DNA from: Nocardia sp. NBC_00565
Lineage (GTDB): Bacteria; Actinomycetota; Actinomycetes; Mycobacteriales; Mycobacteriaceae
NCBI RefSeq assembly: GCF_036345915.1
Contig: NZ_CP107785.1
Coordinates: 4,774,001-4,838,000, forward strand
Length of the DNA stretch: 64,000 nt
Direction: 5' to 3'
Shown: positions 7,829 to 16,821 of the stretch, piece after piece
Layout: each line of letters opens with the position of its first letter
Position numbering within the stretch: position 1 is the stretch's first letter
Notes under the pieces: model-generated
What the model was told of the DNA's origin: nothing
Seen by the model: the letters and a program-made list of their open reading frames with translations, nothing else
Database searches by the model: none
Translations under genes and position numbers: made by a program

Positions 7829-8872
7829 ATGCGTGTGAAACTGAGAACGTCGGAGATTCGCCCGCAGGCCTGGGCCGAGGTGAACGCCGCGACGACGGAT
7901 TACGCCGTATCCGATCGCTGGTTGGAGACAATGGGGCCGTTGTTGCCCGGTGAACCGCGGTGGATGATCAGCGAAGTAGACGGGCGGCCCGGGGTGGGTC
8001 TGCATACCCGGTTCCTGAAATCTCCGCCCGCAGAGCCACGTTACGACATAGCCGCGATTCTGCGCGGTGAGATCCCTTCGCTCGAGCCGCGCTCGGTTCC
8101 GCCGTCTGCCCCCGACACGGCGTCGCTGTATCCGTCGGTCCTGGCAGTGCTGCCCGGCTACACCTGCGTGGCCGCCGGGCCCGGTGCGACCGACCCGATC
8201 GTGCTCGGCCACACCCTGCGGGCGGTACACGACTGGGCCGAACGCCAGGGGGCCAGGTCAATCTCGTTTCTGTATGTCCCTGAGCGGCAACATATCCTGC
8301 GCCGCGCTCTGGAAGAGTTCGGCGCTCGGCCGGTGCCGTTGTATCCGACCTGTGTGATGCCGGTGGACTTCGCGGATATCGAGGAGTACCTGGCGCAGTT
8401 GTCCCGACAGCGACGCCAGGACCTGCGCAGGTTGCTGCGCCGGATCGATGAGAACGGGATGCGGCTCGGCGAAGAGGATCTGGCCGACGTTCGCGACGAC
8501 GTACTGGAGTTGCGTCTGGGTTCGCTGCGCAAGTACCACGCCACCGGCAACCGGGCCGTTCAGGCCGCGACGCTGGATCGGGTGATCGGTCACTACCCGC
8601 CGCAGGACCGCATGGTGACCACGGTTCGGCATGGCGAGCGCGTCGTCGGCTTCACGCTTTCGCTGCGCCACGGCGACACGGTGCGAACGGTGTGGTCCGG
8701 ACGCAGCCTAGATGCCTACGGCGCGTACTTCGTGATGGTGTTCTACGGAATTGTGGCGGCGGCACTGCGACGCGGATGCACCAGCATCGACTTCGGCACC
8801 CTGAAATGGCGGGAGAAGGTCTCCTTCGGCTGCACACTCGAGCAGTTGACCGGCCACACATGGACGCTGTAA
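7829..8872 (+). CDS. FemAB/GNAT-fold acyl- or aminoacyl-transferase
   Basis: A 347-aa protein of the peptidogalycan-biosynthesis/GNAT_acetyltransf_6 (BioF2-like) family, related to FemAB. Its two halves each suggest a GNAT fold. The C-terminal half has LRKYHATGNRAVQ, VVGFTLSLRHGDTV and AALRRGCTSIDFGTLKWREKVSFGC, which are typical of this group. FemAB relatives use aminoacyl-tRNA and other members use acyl-CoA; the donor cannot be told here. The ATG at 7829 is preferred over a GTG at 7772 because GGCAGGTG precedes it. The stop overlaps the start of the next gene by 13 bp, so the three genes 7829-11387 form a tight operon with an exporter and a KamA-like enzyme. Confidence 0.65.
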   Translation: MRVKLRTSEIRPQAWAEVNAATTDYAVSDRWLETMGPLLPGEPRWMISEVDGRPGVGLHTRFLKSPPAEPRYDIAAILRGEIPSLEPRSVPPSAPDTASLYPSVLAVLPGYTCVAAGPGATDPIVLGHTLRAVHDWAERQGARSISFLYVPERQHILRRALEEFGARPVPLYPTCVMPVDFADIEEYLAQLSRQRRQDLRRLLRRIDENGMRLGEEDLADVRDDVLELRLGSLRKYHATGNRAVQAATLDRVIGHYPPQDRMVTTVRHGERVVGFTLSLRHGDTVRTVWSGRSLDAYGAYFVMVFYGIVAAALRRGCTSIDFGTLKWREKVSFGCTLEQLTGHTWTL

Positions 8873-10113
8873 GTCATCCGGGCGGCGGTCGGCTGTTCCT
8901 GCCCGGCCAGGCCGTGTCCTTGTTCGGCGATGGGCTTGCCGTCCTGGCCATCCCCCTGCTGGTGCTGCAATCGACCCATAACCCGACGGCCGCGGCACTA
9001 GCCGCCGCGCCGCGCACGGTCGGCTACCTGATCGCCGGATTACCCGCGGGTCCGCTGGTCGACAGGGCCGATCCATGGCATGTGCTCATCGCGGCGGACG
9101 CGGTGCGGTCGGCGATATTCGTCGCGCTGTTCGGCCTGGCGGCCACCCGGGTCGCACCGGTCGGTGTCATCCTCGCACTGGCTTTCGCAGCGGGCGTAGC
9201 TGGCGTGTTCTTCGAGACCGCACTGGCGGTTGCGGTGCGTGACGTCTATCGCGACCGAGCACTGGTGCGCACCAACTCGTTTCTGGAAACCGCGAGTCGG
9301 ACCGCATTACTCATCGGTCCCGCAGCGGTCGGATTGCTGACGGCCGCAGTGGGTTTGGCTACCGCACTGCTGGTAGACGCGGCGACGTTCTTGGTTTCGT
9401 TGGCGACGCTGTGGGGAACCTACCGCCGCATGCCGCGGCGGGTGCGCCACCTGGCCCCGATGTCCTGGCGTCTGCTGCGGTCCGAATTTCGTGCCGGGCT
9501 GCGCTATCTCGCGGCGACTTCGATCATGACCGCGCTGGCGGTGCTGCAGGTGGTGACCAACTTCTGTCTCGCGGTCGAGACACTGATCGTGTTCTTCGCC
9601 CGCGACTATCTCGGCGCGTCCGCGGGTTCGGTCGGCATCGTGGTGGCGGGTGCCGGCGTCGGCGGAATCCTCGGTGCGGCAATCGCTCCCGCCATCGCGT
9701 TCCGATTCCGGCCGGTGCCGCTGTGCCTGCTCGCCGTGTTGCTGATCGGCGTCGCGCTGGCCGCGGCCGGCCTGGCACCGGGCATATGGTGGCTCGCGGC
9801 GAGCAATGCGGTGCTGGTCGCGGCCGACGTGCTGGGCGGCATCGTGATCCGAACGTTGCGGCAGCAGATCGTGCCGCGCGAGGTGCTGGGCCGGGTCACC
9901 AGCACGGTGCGGTCGGTTGTGCTGGCGGCCATGCCGGTGGGGGCGGTCGCGGCCGGTCTGGTGACCCAGCTCGCTGATAACAATCCGCGCCCGGTCTTCC
10001 TGGCCGCGGCGGCGTTGATCTGGTTGTCCGCCCCGGTGATCTGGATCACCGGGTTGCACCGCCACCGTGGTGTACCGCTGTACCGCCCCGATAGAGAGTT
10101 GGTGACCCCATGA
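8860..10113 (+). CDS. MFS exporter
   Basis: A 417-aa major facilitator protein with about 12 hydrophobic helices and an MFS_3/EntS-like start (FLPGQAVSLFGDGLAVLAIPLLVLQ). The loop-2 motif is loose (GLPAGPLVDRAD). The start codon lies inside the end of the transferase gene, and its stop overlaps the KamA-like gene start (ATGA). A long upstream extension of this frame is antisense or other-frame noise. By context it should export the product of the flanking enzymes and may give self-protection. Confidence 0.8.
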   Translation: MDAVSHPGGGRLFLPGQAVSLFGDGLAVLAIPLLVLQSTHNPTAAALAAAPRTVGYLIAGLPAGPLVDRADPWHVLIAADAVRSAIFVALFGLAATRVAPVGVILALAFAAGVAGVFFETALAVAVRDVYRDRALVRTNSFLETASRTALLIGPAAVGLLTAAVGLATALLVDAATFLVSLATLWGTYRRMPRRVRHLAPMSWRLLRSEFRAGLRYLAATSIMTALAVLQVVTNFCLAVETLIVFFARDYLGASAGSVGIVVAGAGVGGILGAAIAPAIAFRFRPVPLCLLAVLLIGVALAAAGLAPGIWWLAASNAVLVAADVLGGIVIRTLRQQIVPREVLGRVTSTVRSVVLAAMPVGAVAAGLVTQLADNNPRPVFLAAAALIWLSAPVIWITGLHRHRGVPLYRPDRELVTP

Positions 10114-11387
10114 AGATCTTCACCGGCGAACGTCTGGCCGAATTGGCCCGACAGCACGGCCTGTCCAAGGAGTACCTGCGTGAACTGCGCATCGTCTCCT
10201 CAGTTTTGCCGTTTCGGGTGAACAACTATGTCGAGCAGGAGTTGATCGATTGGACGGCCGCGCCCGAGGATCCGATCTTCCGGCTCACCTTTCCGCACCG
10301 GGATATGCTGCCGCCCACGACATTCGCGGCCGTGGCGGCGCTGCACGACGCCGCCGCACCTCAGGAGGTGCTGGCCAAGGCGGGTGCCGAGGCGCGTCGG
10401 CAGCTCAACCCACATCCCGGCGGCCAGATCGAAGCCAATGTGCCTGTGCTGCATGGGAATCCAGTTATCGGTCTGCAACACAAGTATCGTGAAACCCTGC
10501 TGGTGTTCCCCTCCCCGGGGCAGACCTGCCACTCCTACTGCGGTTACTGCTTCCGATGGGCCCAGTTCGTCGGCTCGGAGACCCGCCAAGCCCTATCGGC
10601 TCCCGCCGTCATGACCGCCTATCTGCACGAGCATCCCGAGGTCACCGATGTGCTGTTCACCGGCGGTGACCCGATGATCATGAAGACAGCGGTGCTGAGC
10701 CGCTGGGTGGAGCCGCTGCTGTCCCCGGGCCTCGAGCACATCCGGACACTCCGCTTCGGCACCAAGGCGATGTCTTACTGGCCTGCCCGGTTCACCGACG
10801 ATAACGATGCCGACGATCTGCTGCGTTTGCTCGCACGGTGCGTGGCAGCGGGCCGCCACGTCGCGGTGATGGCCCATTTCTCGCATCCGCGGGAACTGTC
10901 GACAGCCACGGTGCGGCGGGCCATCGCTCGCGTCCGCGATACCGGTGCGGTGATCCGGGCGCAGGCGCCGCTGGTCGCGCATGTCAACGACGACGCCGCG
11001 ACCTGGGCCGAGATGTGGCAGCGGCTGGTCGAAGCGGGGGTGATCCCCTATTACATGTTCGTCGAACGAGATACCGGCGCCCGCAACTACTTCGAGGTGC
11101 CGCTGGCGCGGGCCCTGGACATCTACACCGACGCCGTCCGTAGCGTGTCGGGGCTGGCCCGGACCGCCCGCGGCCCGGTCATGTCCACCCACATCGGCAA
11201 GGTCGCACTCGACGGCGCCCCGACCATCCTGGGCACCAAGGTTTTCGCGCTGCGGCTCCTGCAATCCCGAGACCCCGGCCACACCGGCCTGCAGTACTTC
11301 GCCCACTACGACCCGGCCGCGGTCTGGCTGGACGATCTCCGGCCTGCGCTCGGCACGTCGATTCCCGGTCGCGCCGAATCCCAGTGA
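10110..11387 (+). CDS. KamA-family radical SAM enzyme (lysine 2,3-aminomutase-like)
   Basis: A 425-aa protein of the length and layout of lysine 2,3-aminomutase. The radical SAM cluster motif is at residues 140-147 (TCHSYCGYC, C-x3-C-x2-C). It is followed by VLFTGGDPMI, the SAM-binding GGD segment. Lys364 in STHIGKVALDG aligns with the PLP-binding lysine region of KamA. The family moves an alpha-amino group to the beta position of lysine, or of glutamate, arginine and others in subfamilies. Substrate residues cannot be assigned by eye. ATGA coupling to the exporter and the nearby FemAB-like transferase suggest that a beta-amino acid is made, attached to something, and exported. Confidence 0.8.
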   Translation: MKIFTGERLAELARQHGLSKEYLRELRIVSSVLPFRVNNYVEQELIDWTAAPEDPIFRLTFPHRDMLPPTTFAAVAALHDAAAPQEVLAKAGAEARRQLNPHPGGQIEANVPVLHGNPVIGLQHKYRETLLVFPSPGQTCHSYCGYCFRWAQFVGSETRQALSAPAVMTAYLHEHPEVTDVLFTGGDPMIMKTAVLSRWVEPLLSPGLEHIRTLRFGTKAMSYWPARFTDDNDADDLLRLLARCVAAGRHVAVMAHFSHPRELSTATVRRAIARVRDTGAVIRAQAPLVAHVNDDAATWAEMWQRLVEAGVIPYYMFVERDTGARNYFEVPLARALDIYTDAVRSVSGLARTARGPVMSTHIGKVALDGAPTILGTKVFALRLLQSRDPGHTGLQYFAHYDPAAVWLDDLRPALGTSIPGRAESQ

Positions 11388-11595
11388 CTCCGGCCTCGTC
11401 CACATGGATCGGCTGACGACCGACCTGGCAACCGCCAATTGCGTTGCGCCAGAGCGACCTCCGAGTTACCGGCCGGGATCCTACGGCCGTGAGTGCGCGA
11501 AATACCCGTCGGACCGGATCGAAACATCCGTACGGTCAGGACACCGAGCGGCCCAACACGAACGGTTCGACAGGGCCGCCGTCGACCGAGATCGC

Positions 11596-11601
11596 TAGGC
11601 T
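11596..11601 (+). promoter_or_regulatory. -10 box of a leaderless promoter for the LuxR-family gene
   Basis: TAGGCT (TAnnnT) ends seven bases before the ATG at 11609, and no Shine-Dalgarno sequence precedes that ATG. This is the usual layout for a leaderless actinobacterial transcript. The remaining 11388-11595 is non-coding, with no other signal recognised. Confidence 0.4.
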
Positions 11602-11608
11602 CACCTGC

Positions 11609-14413
11609 ATGCAGGAGTCCATCGCGCCGGTGTTCCTCGGTCGTGATGCCGAGATCGAGACGCTGGCGGCGCTCGCCGAGCGAGTCGCCGCCGGGCAGGG
11701 CGCTGTTGTGCTCGTAGAAGGCGAGCCCGGTATCGGCAAATCGTCGTTGCTCGAAGCGGCCAGGGTCCGGTTTGCGGCAGCGGGCCTGCACGTTCGCCTC
11801 GGCGCCGCCAAGGAACTACAGCAGGACGTGCCCTTCGCCGCGGTGCGCTCATGGCTTGATGCCGACTCAGCCGCGTGCAAGCCGAGGTCGGATCCGATCC
11901 GCGAGCTGCTGCGTGGCGGGGATCGGGCCGGCGACGTCGCGGCAACTCATGAAATCGCCGTCGCCGAGGCAATTCTGGATCGCGTCGACACTTGGTGCGC
12001 GGCCGGACCGGTGGCACTGATCATGGACGACGTCCACTGGGCCGACCCGTCGAGTCTGTCGGTGTTGCACCGACTCTGCGCCCTCCTCGACGATATGCCG
12101 CTGCTGGTGCTGCTCGCGGCCCGCCCGCTGCCTCGGGGCCGGGCATTCACCGCGCTCTCGGCCGAACTCATCGAACGCCGTGCTCCGCTGGTCCGGCTCG
12201 GCGCACTCACCGACGCGGCGGTAGCGGAGTTGGTGCGACACATGGTCGGTGCCACACCGGCCCCGAGCTTGCTGCGCGAAGTGGGTAGCGCTGGCGGAAA
12301 TCCGCTCTACCTCACCGAATTGGTGGCCGCGCTGGTACGCGAGCAGGCGATCACAGTGGTATCGGACACCGCTGTCCCCACAGGCACTGCCGCCGGCGAG
12401 CGCCCGTCGGCCTCACTGGCGGAGGCTATTTCGCGGCGGCTGGGCTTTCTGTCCCGCCGAACGCGGGACGTGCTGGCGATGGCCGCCGCGCTGGGACCGG
12501 CCGTCGACGTCGCGGAGCTGGCCACGGTACTGAACAGTCCCATCGTGGATATCTGGAACGCCGTCACCGAGGCGAGGGATAGCGGAATTCTCACCGTGGT
12601 GAACTCCGAACTGGTGTTCCGCCACGACCTGATCCGCCGCGTGCTGGCCGATCAGTTGCCCGCCTCGCTACGCTCGGCTCTGCTACAACGGGCCGGACAG
12701 ATTCTGCAAGCGACCAGTGCGCCGATCGAGCGGATCGCATACTATCTGACGGCCGGAGACCGCGAACTGGGCAGGACCAGCCTCGACTGGCTGGTGGCCG
12801 TGGCCGACCAGCTGGTCATTCGAGCGCCCGAGCTGGCGGTGCAGCTATTGCGACGCGCAGTGACAGCCACGGAGTTCGACCGCGCACAGCATTCCGTGCT
12901 GATCCGCTTGCATGCCAAGGCGCTGCTGTGGAACGGACGGGCGACCGAGGCCGAGGCCGAGGTGCGCGTTGCGATGTCACTGCGGCCGGAGAATCGCGAC
13001 GATGTCGAAATACACTGGCTGCTCGCCCAAGCCTGCCAGGCTCAGGGACGGATGGCCGATGCCGTCACCATCGCCGAAACAGCGCTGACCACAATGGATC
13101 TCAGCGTCGAGGAGGCGGGCCGATTCCAACGCATGTGCACAGTGCACAATTTCTTCCTCGAGCGTTTCGATGCCGCGGAGCGGGCCGGTCGACAAGCGGT
13201 CGCCATGGGGGAATCCAGTGGGGATCCCCTCACCACGGGATACGGTCTCACTGCCCTGGGTGCGGTGCGATACACCCGAGGCCATCTCGATGAGGCGCTG
13301 CAGCTGAGCACTCGGATCCCCATCACCTTGACCGACGGCACCGGACCGGACCAGTTCGATCCCTATGCGCTGCGGGCGCACTGTCTGATCGAACTCGATC
13401 GCCTGACCGACGCCGAAGACGTACTGAAACAGGCGGTAGCGCACAACCGCCGGATCCAGGGCGTATACCTATCCTCGAATCTGGTCGCCAAGGCACGGCT
13501 GCACCTGCTGGACGGTCGCTGGGATGATGCGCTCGCCGAATGTGCGGCGAGTATGGCGGTGCCCGACTCGCTCGGGTACGCATTGGTCGCGCACAGTGTG
13601 GCGGCGCTCATCGGAATTCACCGCGGCACATTCAATCCGGACACCATTCCCGCGCCGGACGACCGATTGGGCCACACCGGCTACGCACACGTCCAACCCT
13701 GGGTCAGTGCACTACTGCACGAGACCCGCGGCCACCCCGACCTGGCATTGAAACTGCTCGTCGATGCCCATCAGCGACTGGCCGACGGTTTGGCAGCGGC
13801 GACGCTGTACTACACCTTCCCGGACATCGCCCGGCTGGCCACGGAAGTCGGTGACACAGATGCCGCTCAATCGGTGGCAGCGAACGCGGACGAGCTCTTG
13901 GCGCGACAACCGACCGCCTCCAGGAATGGAACGGCGCTGCTGTGTCGTGGTCTGGCCGACCACAACCCCGACGACCTCTGGGCGTCCGCCGAAGCATTCC
14001 GGCGGGCCGGGCGGCCACTGTTCGAAGCGCACGCACACGAGAACGCCGCCGTGCTGCTCGCCGACGCGGGACGCAAGGCCGACGCCCGCCGTGCACTGGA
14101 CACCGCGACCAGGCTCTACAGCCGAATGGGCGCGTCCTGGGATATAGCCCGTGCGGTCGCACGCGTACGGCCATACGGGATTCGGCTGGGTGTCCGCGGT
14201 CGGCGCAACCGCCCCAAAACCGGCTGGGCGGCGCTGACCGATACCGAACGCAAGGTCGCCGTACTGATCACCGAAGGCTGCTCCAACTCCGATATCGCGG
14301 CGCAAATGTACTTGTCGCGCCGCACAATTCAATCGCACGTATCGAGCATCCTGGCGAAACTCGACCTACGGTCGCGGCACGAGATCGCCGCGGACATGCC
14401 ACCAACCGGATGA
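11609..14413 (+). CDS. LuxR-family AAA-ATPase transcriptional regulator (LAL-type)
   Basis: A 934-aa large ATP-binding LuxR regulator. An N-terminal ATPase has Walker A at residues 38-46 (GEPGIGKSS) and Walker B (VALIMDDVHWAD) near residue 140. A TPR-like helical middle follows. A C-terminal LuxR helix-turn-helix spans about residues 870-930 (LTDTERKVAVLITEGCSNSDIAAQMYLSRRTIQSHVSSIL). These regulators commonly activate secondary-metabolite genes. The frame is open further upstream, but ATG 11609 begins the conserved start (PVFLGRDAEIETL) and has a leaderless promoter. By position it could control the cassette at 7829-11387. Confidence 0.85.
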   Translation: MQESIAPVFLGRDAEIETLAALAERVAAGQGAVVLVEGEPGIGKSSLLEAARVRFAAAGLHVRLGAAKELQQDVPFAAVRSWLDADSAACKPRSDPIRELLRGGDRAGDVAATHEIAVAEAILDRVDTWCAAGPVALIMDDVHWADPSSLSVLHRLCALLDDMPLLVLLAARPLPRGRAFTALSAELIERRAPLVRLGALTDAAVAELVRHMVGATPAPSLLREVGSAGGNPLYLTELVAALVREQAITVVSDTAVPTGTAAGERPSASLAEAISRRLGFLSRRTRDVLAMAAALGPAVDVAELATVLNSPIVDIWNAVTEARDSGILTVVNSELVFRHDLIRRVLADQLPASLRSALLQRAGQILQATSAPIERIAYYLTAGDRELGRTSLDWLVAVADQLVIRAPELAVQLLRRAVTATEFDRAQHSVLIRLHAKALLWNGRATEAEAEVRVAMSLRPENRDDVEIHWLLAQACQAQGRMADAVTIAETALTTMDLSVEEAGRFQRMCTVHNFFLERFDAAERAGRQAVAMGESSGDPLTTGYGLTALGAVRYTRGHLDEALQLSTRIPITLTDGTGPDQFDPYALRAHCLIELDRLTDAEDVLKQAVAHNRRIQGVYLSSNLVAKARLHLLDGRWDDALAECAASMAVPDSLGYALVAHSVAALIGIHRGTFNPDTIPAPDDRLGHTGYAHVQPWVSALLHETRGHPDLALKLLVDAHQRLADGLAAATLYYTFPDIARLATEVGDTDAAQSVAANADELLARQPTASRNGTALLCRGLADHNPDDLWASAEAFRRAGRPLFEAHAHENAAVLLADAGRKADARRALDTATRLYSRMGASWDIARAVARVRPYGIRLGVRGRRNRPKTGWAALTDTERKVAVLITEGCSNSDIAAQMYLSRRTIQSHVSSILAKLDLRSRHEIAADMPPTG

Positions 14414-14423
14414 TCCCGTAGCG

Positions 14424-15833
14424 CTACGAATATCGGCTGGCATGGTAGCTACTCGGCAAGGCCCGCACGCGTACGTTCAATCCGGTACGCGGCGCTTCCA
14501 CACATTGACCGTTCCCGATGTACATCATGACGTGCTGGGGATTGCCGCCGTTGAATTCCGAATCCGGGAAGATCAGGTCGCCGGGTTGAATATTCTTCGG
14601 ATTGACCTTCGGCAACTGTTGATACTGTTGCGCCGCCGTGCGCGGAATCTTCACGCCCGCCTTGGCCGCGGCATATTGCATGAGTCCCGAGCAGTCGAAG
14701 GAGCCCGGACCTTCGGCACCCCACACATAGGGATCGCCGACCTGGGCCAGCGCGACCTTGATCGCCTGCTGGGCGGCCGCACTCGTGCTGGTGCCGGTGC
14801 CGCCCGGGTATTCCTGTCCGTTGAGGTTGTAGAGGTATTGGCCGGTGAGTCGGTTGATGGCGTTGGCGGTGTCTTTGGCGCTGGTGGTGGTGCCGGAGAC
14901 GATGGAGTGGGCTTTCTGTAGTGCGGTGGTGAGGATTTGGTGGACCTTTTGCTGCCCGGCCTTGGTGTAGGCCTGGGGCCCGAGCTCGGCCAACGCGACG
15001 TTGACCTCACGGATCAAAGCGACGACGGCTTTCTTGTCGACCTTGTGGTTACCCGCCAAACCGGTGATATAGGTCGCGAGTTGGTTATCGAGGTTGTTGA
15101 ACGCGGTCGCGGCGTTAGCCTGCCACAACTGCCTGGCTTTGATCGAAGTCGCGGTGCTGCCGGATCCGGATCCGTTGACGCCCAACTCCTTACGCAACGC
15201 CGTGACCTCGGGGTCACTGGAATCCCCGTCACCATAGACCGCGGCCAACGTCTTCAGCGTCTTCAACGCCTCCTGCGCCTCCGGCGACAGTCCACTGTCC
15301 CCGGAGCTGCCCTCCGAACCCGAACCACCACTGCCGCTACCCGAACCGGAGCCGAGTCCGGCCAACGCCGAGGCGATCATCGGCAACATCGACAACGCCA
15401 TCGCCCCCGCCGGCACCATCGCCGCCAGAGTGTCCCCATCCAATCCCGGGCCCTGCTCCGGCGCCGGCTCCGCAGGCGCGACCGCAGACCGCCCCCCAGC
15501 ATCCGGCGCCACCACCTGCCCCTGCGGCGCCGGACCCGCAGTCACCGCCCCCGGCGCAGCACCACCCGGCGCGGGCGCACCTTGACCAGCCCCCGAATTC
15601 GGGGACCCCGCACCAGAACCCGCACCCGGAGCCGCAGAACCGGGCGACCCCGAACCATTCTGACCCGGCTGCCCCGAACCATTCTGCCCCGGCGCCCCCG
15701 GCGCCGGGGCACCATTCTCCCGCCGCCGCTGTTCCTTACCCGACCACGGCGTCACTGGAGCGGACGAATCACCATCCACCCCAGGATCATCGACACCCTC
15801 GTCGACTTGTACGTCCACCGGACTGGTCATCAT
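14424..15833 (-). CDS. NlpC/P60 (C40) cell-wall peptidase of the secretion operon
   Basis: A 469-aa protein with a disordered N-terminal third rich in Gly, Pro, Ala, Ser and Asn-Gly-Ser repeats. A helical middle (about 200-340) follows, then a C-terminal NlpC/P60 domain. The domain has the catalytic Cys in FDCSGLMQYAA, the His in HVMMYIGNG and a third polar residue shortly after. It cleaves D-gamma-glutamyl or similar peptidoglycan bonds. No signal peptide is obvious. The start overlaps the end of the gene at 15830 (ATGA). As the last gene of the type IV secretion-like operon it probably opens the wall for the apparatus, like VirB1/CwlT proteins. Confidence 0.8.
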   Translation of the reverse strand: MMTSPVDVQVDEGVDDPGVDGDSSAPVTPWSGKEQRRRENGAPAPGAPGQNGSGQPGQNGSGSPGSAAPGAGSGAGSPNSGAGQGAPAPGGAAPGAVTAGPAPQGQVVAPDAGGRSAVAPAEPAPEQGPGLDGDTLAAMVPAGAMALSMLPMIASALAGLGSGSGSGSGGSGSEGSSGDSGLSPEAQEALKTLKTLAAVYGDGDSSDPEVTALRKELGVNGSGSGSTATSIKARQLWQANAATAFNNLDNQLATYITGLAGNHKVDKKAVVALIREVNVALAELGPQAYTKAGQQKVHQILTTALQKAHSIVSGTTTSAKDTANAINRLTGQYLYNLNGQEYPGGTGTSTSAAAQQAIKVALAQVGDPYVWGAEGPGSFDCSGLMQYAAAKAGVKIPRTAAQQYQQLPKVNPKNIQPGDLIFPDSEFNGGNPQHVMMYIGNGQCVEAPRTGLNVRVRALPSSYHASRYS

Positions 15834-16765
15834 CCACCACCCAATACACGCTTCACCCGGACATCATGCCCGGTCGGCATCGCTTCCTGCACCGTACGCC
15901 CCGAGGCCGGATCGACGGTGACGATTTGCGTTGCACTAACCGCGATTCCGGAGCGCGTCGGGGCATTGTGCCGGTAATTCCAGAACACCAGATCACCTGC
16001 GGACACCGCCGACGGATCGACCCGCTGACCGCAACTCGCCTGCCCGGCAACGGTATTCGGTAGGACGACCACGGCCGATGCCGCATCGCCCGCGGCCGTG
16101 AGCTGCCCGCATGGTTTCCGCGTCGTCGTAGTTCCTCGCTCGGCTACGCCGGACTCGGGCGCAGTCGAGCCAGCGCTGGTCGCATTCGCGGCCGTGGGCA
16201 GATCACAGCGTCCCGTCGCCGATGCGGCCGATGCCTGGTAGATCACCGCCCGCCCCATCGCGGCGAACTCCTCGAGCAGACCACCCGAACTACTGTCGAT
16301 CGACCCTGGCGGCGGGCCCAGCTGTGCGAGGGCCAACTTCTGCGCGCATTCGGAGAGGAAGCCGGTATTGGCGGTCTGCAGCGGCGCGGCTTGGTACGGA
16401 GCGGATTTCAATGCGCTGACGCAGGCCCGCTGCCATTCGGAAACGTCGGTGTCGTCCGGGGCGATGGTCAGCTCCGCATAGGGGTTGGTGGTCGGTACCG
16501 CCGACGAATTCGCCGAATTGGCTCCACTCGTCCTGGCTCCGCCACTCGCGGCGGCGGTCGTGCTGGGCACCACTGTCGCGGTGCTGGAGGGATCCGGCCC
16601 GACCGCACTGTCGCACTGGTAGCTCAGATCGGCAGAGGCCGGCGATGTCACCCCGCCGACCGCCAGCACTACCACCATCAGGCCGCTGCCGCAGCACGAC
16701 ACGACCGCCAGCAGCACCCATACCCAGGCCGGGATCATCGCGAGGATCATCAGACGTTGGATCAT
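15830..16765 (-). CDS. Membrane-anchored NlpC/P60-like protein of the secretion operon
   Basis: A 311-aa protein with one N-terminal membrane helix (residues 10-38, with a CC pair) and a Ser/Thr/Ala-rich exported part. The C-terminal region keeps the NlpC/P60 second-half pattern (SAGDLVFWNYRHNAPTRSGIAV). I do not see the usual catalytic DCSGL block, so it is probably a degenerate, non-catalytic member. It is translationally coupled to the active C40 peptidase downstream (ATGA). A structural or regulatory partner role in cell-wall remodelling is inferred. Confidence 0.65.
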   Translation of the reverse strand: MIQRLMILAMIPAWVWVLLAVVSCCGSGLMVVVLAVGGVTSPASADLSYQCDSAVGPDPSSTATVVPSTTAAASGGARTSGANSANSSAVPTTNPYAELTIAPDDTDVSEWQRACVSALKSAPYQAAPLQTANTGFLSECAQKLALAQLGPPPGSIDSSSGGLLEEFAAMGRAVIYQASAASATGRCDLPTAANATSAGSTAPESGVAERGTTTTRKPCGQLTAAGDAASAVVVLPNTVAGQASCGQRVDPSAVSAGDLVFWNYRHNAPTRSGIAVSATQIVTVDPASGRTVQEAMPTGHDVRVKRVLGGG

Positions 16766-16821
16766 CGAGCGCCCTTCCTAGGTGATGCCGATTCGGATTG
16801 CGCGGTTCTGGGGGAAATTCG

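Noticed and set aside
15590..15740. Short repeats encoding Asn-Gly-Ser-Gly in the C40 peptidase gene
   Set aside because: This is ordinary low-complexity linker expansion, not a separate repeat family.
16110..16170. Sequence resembling dispersed Nocardia repeats in the NlpC-like gene
   Set aside because: Only one copy is seen in the window and it codes in frame, so a repeat element cannot be supported.
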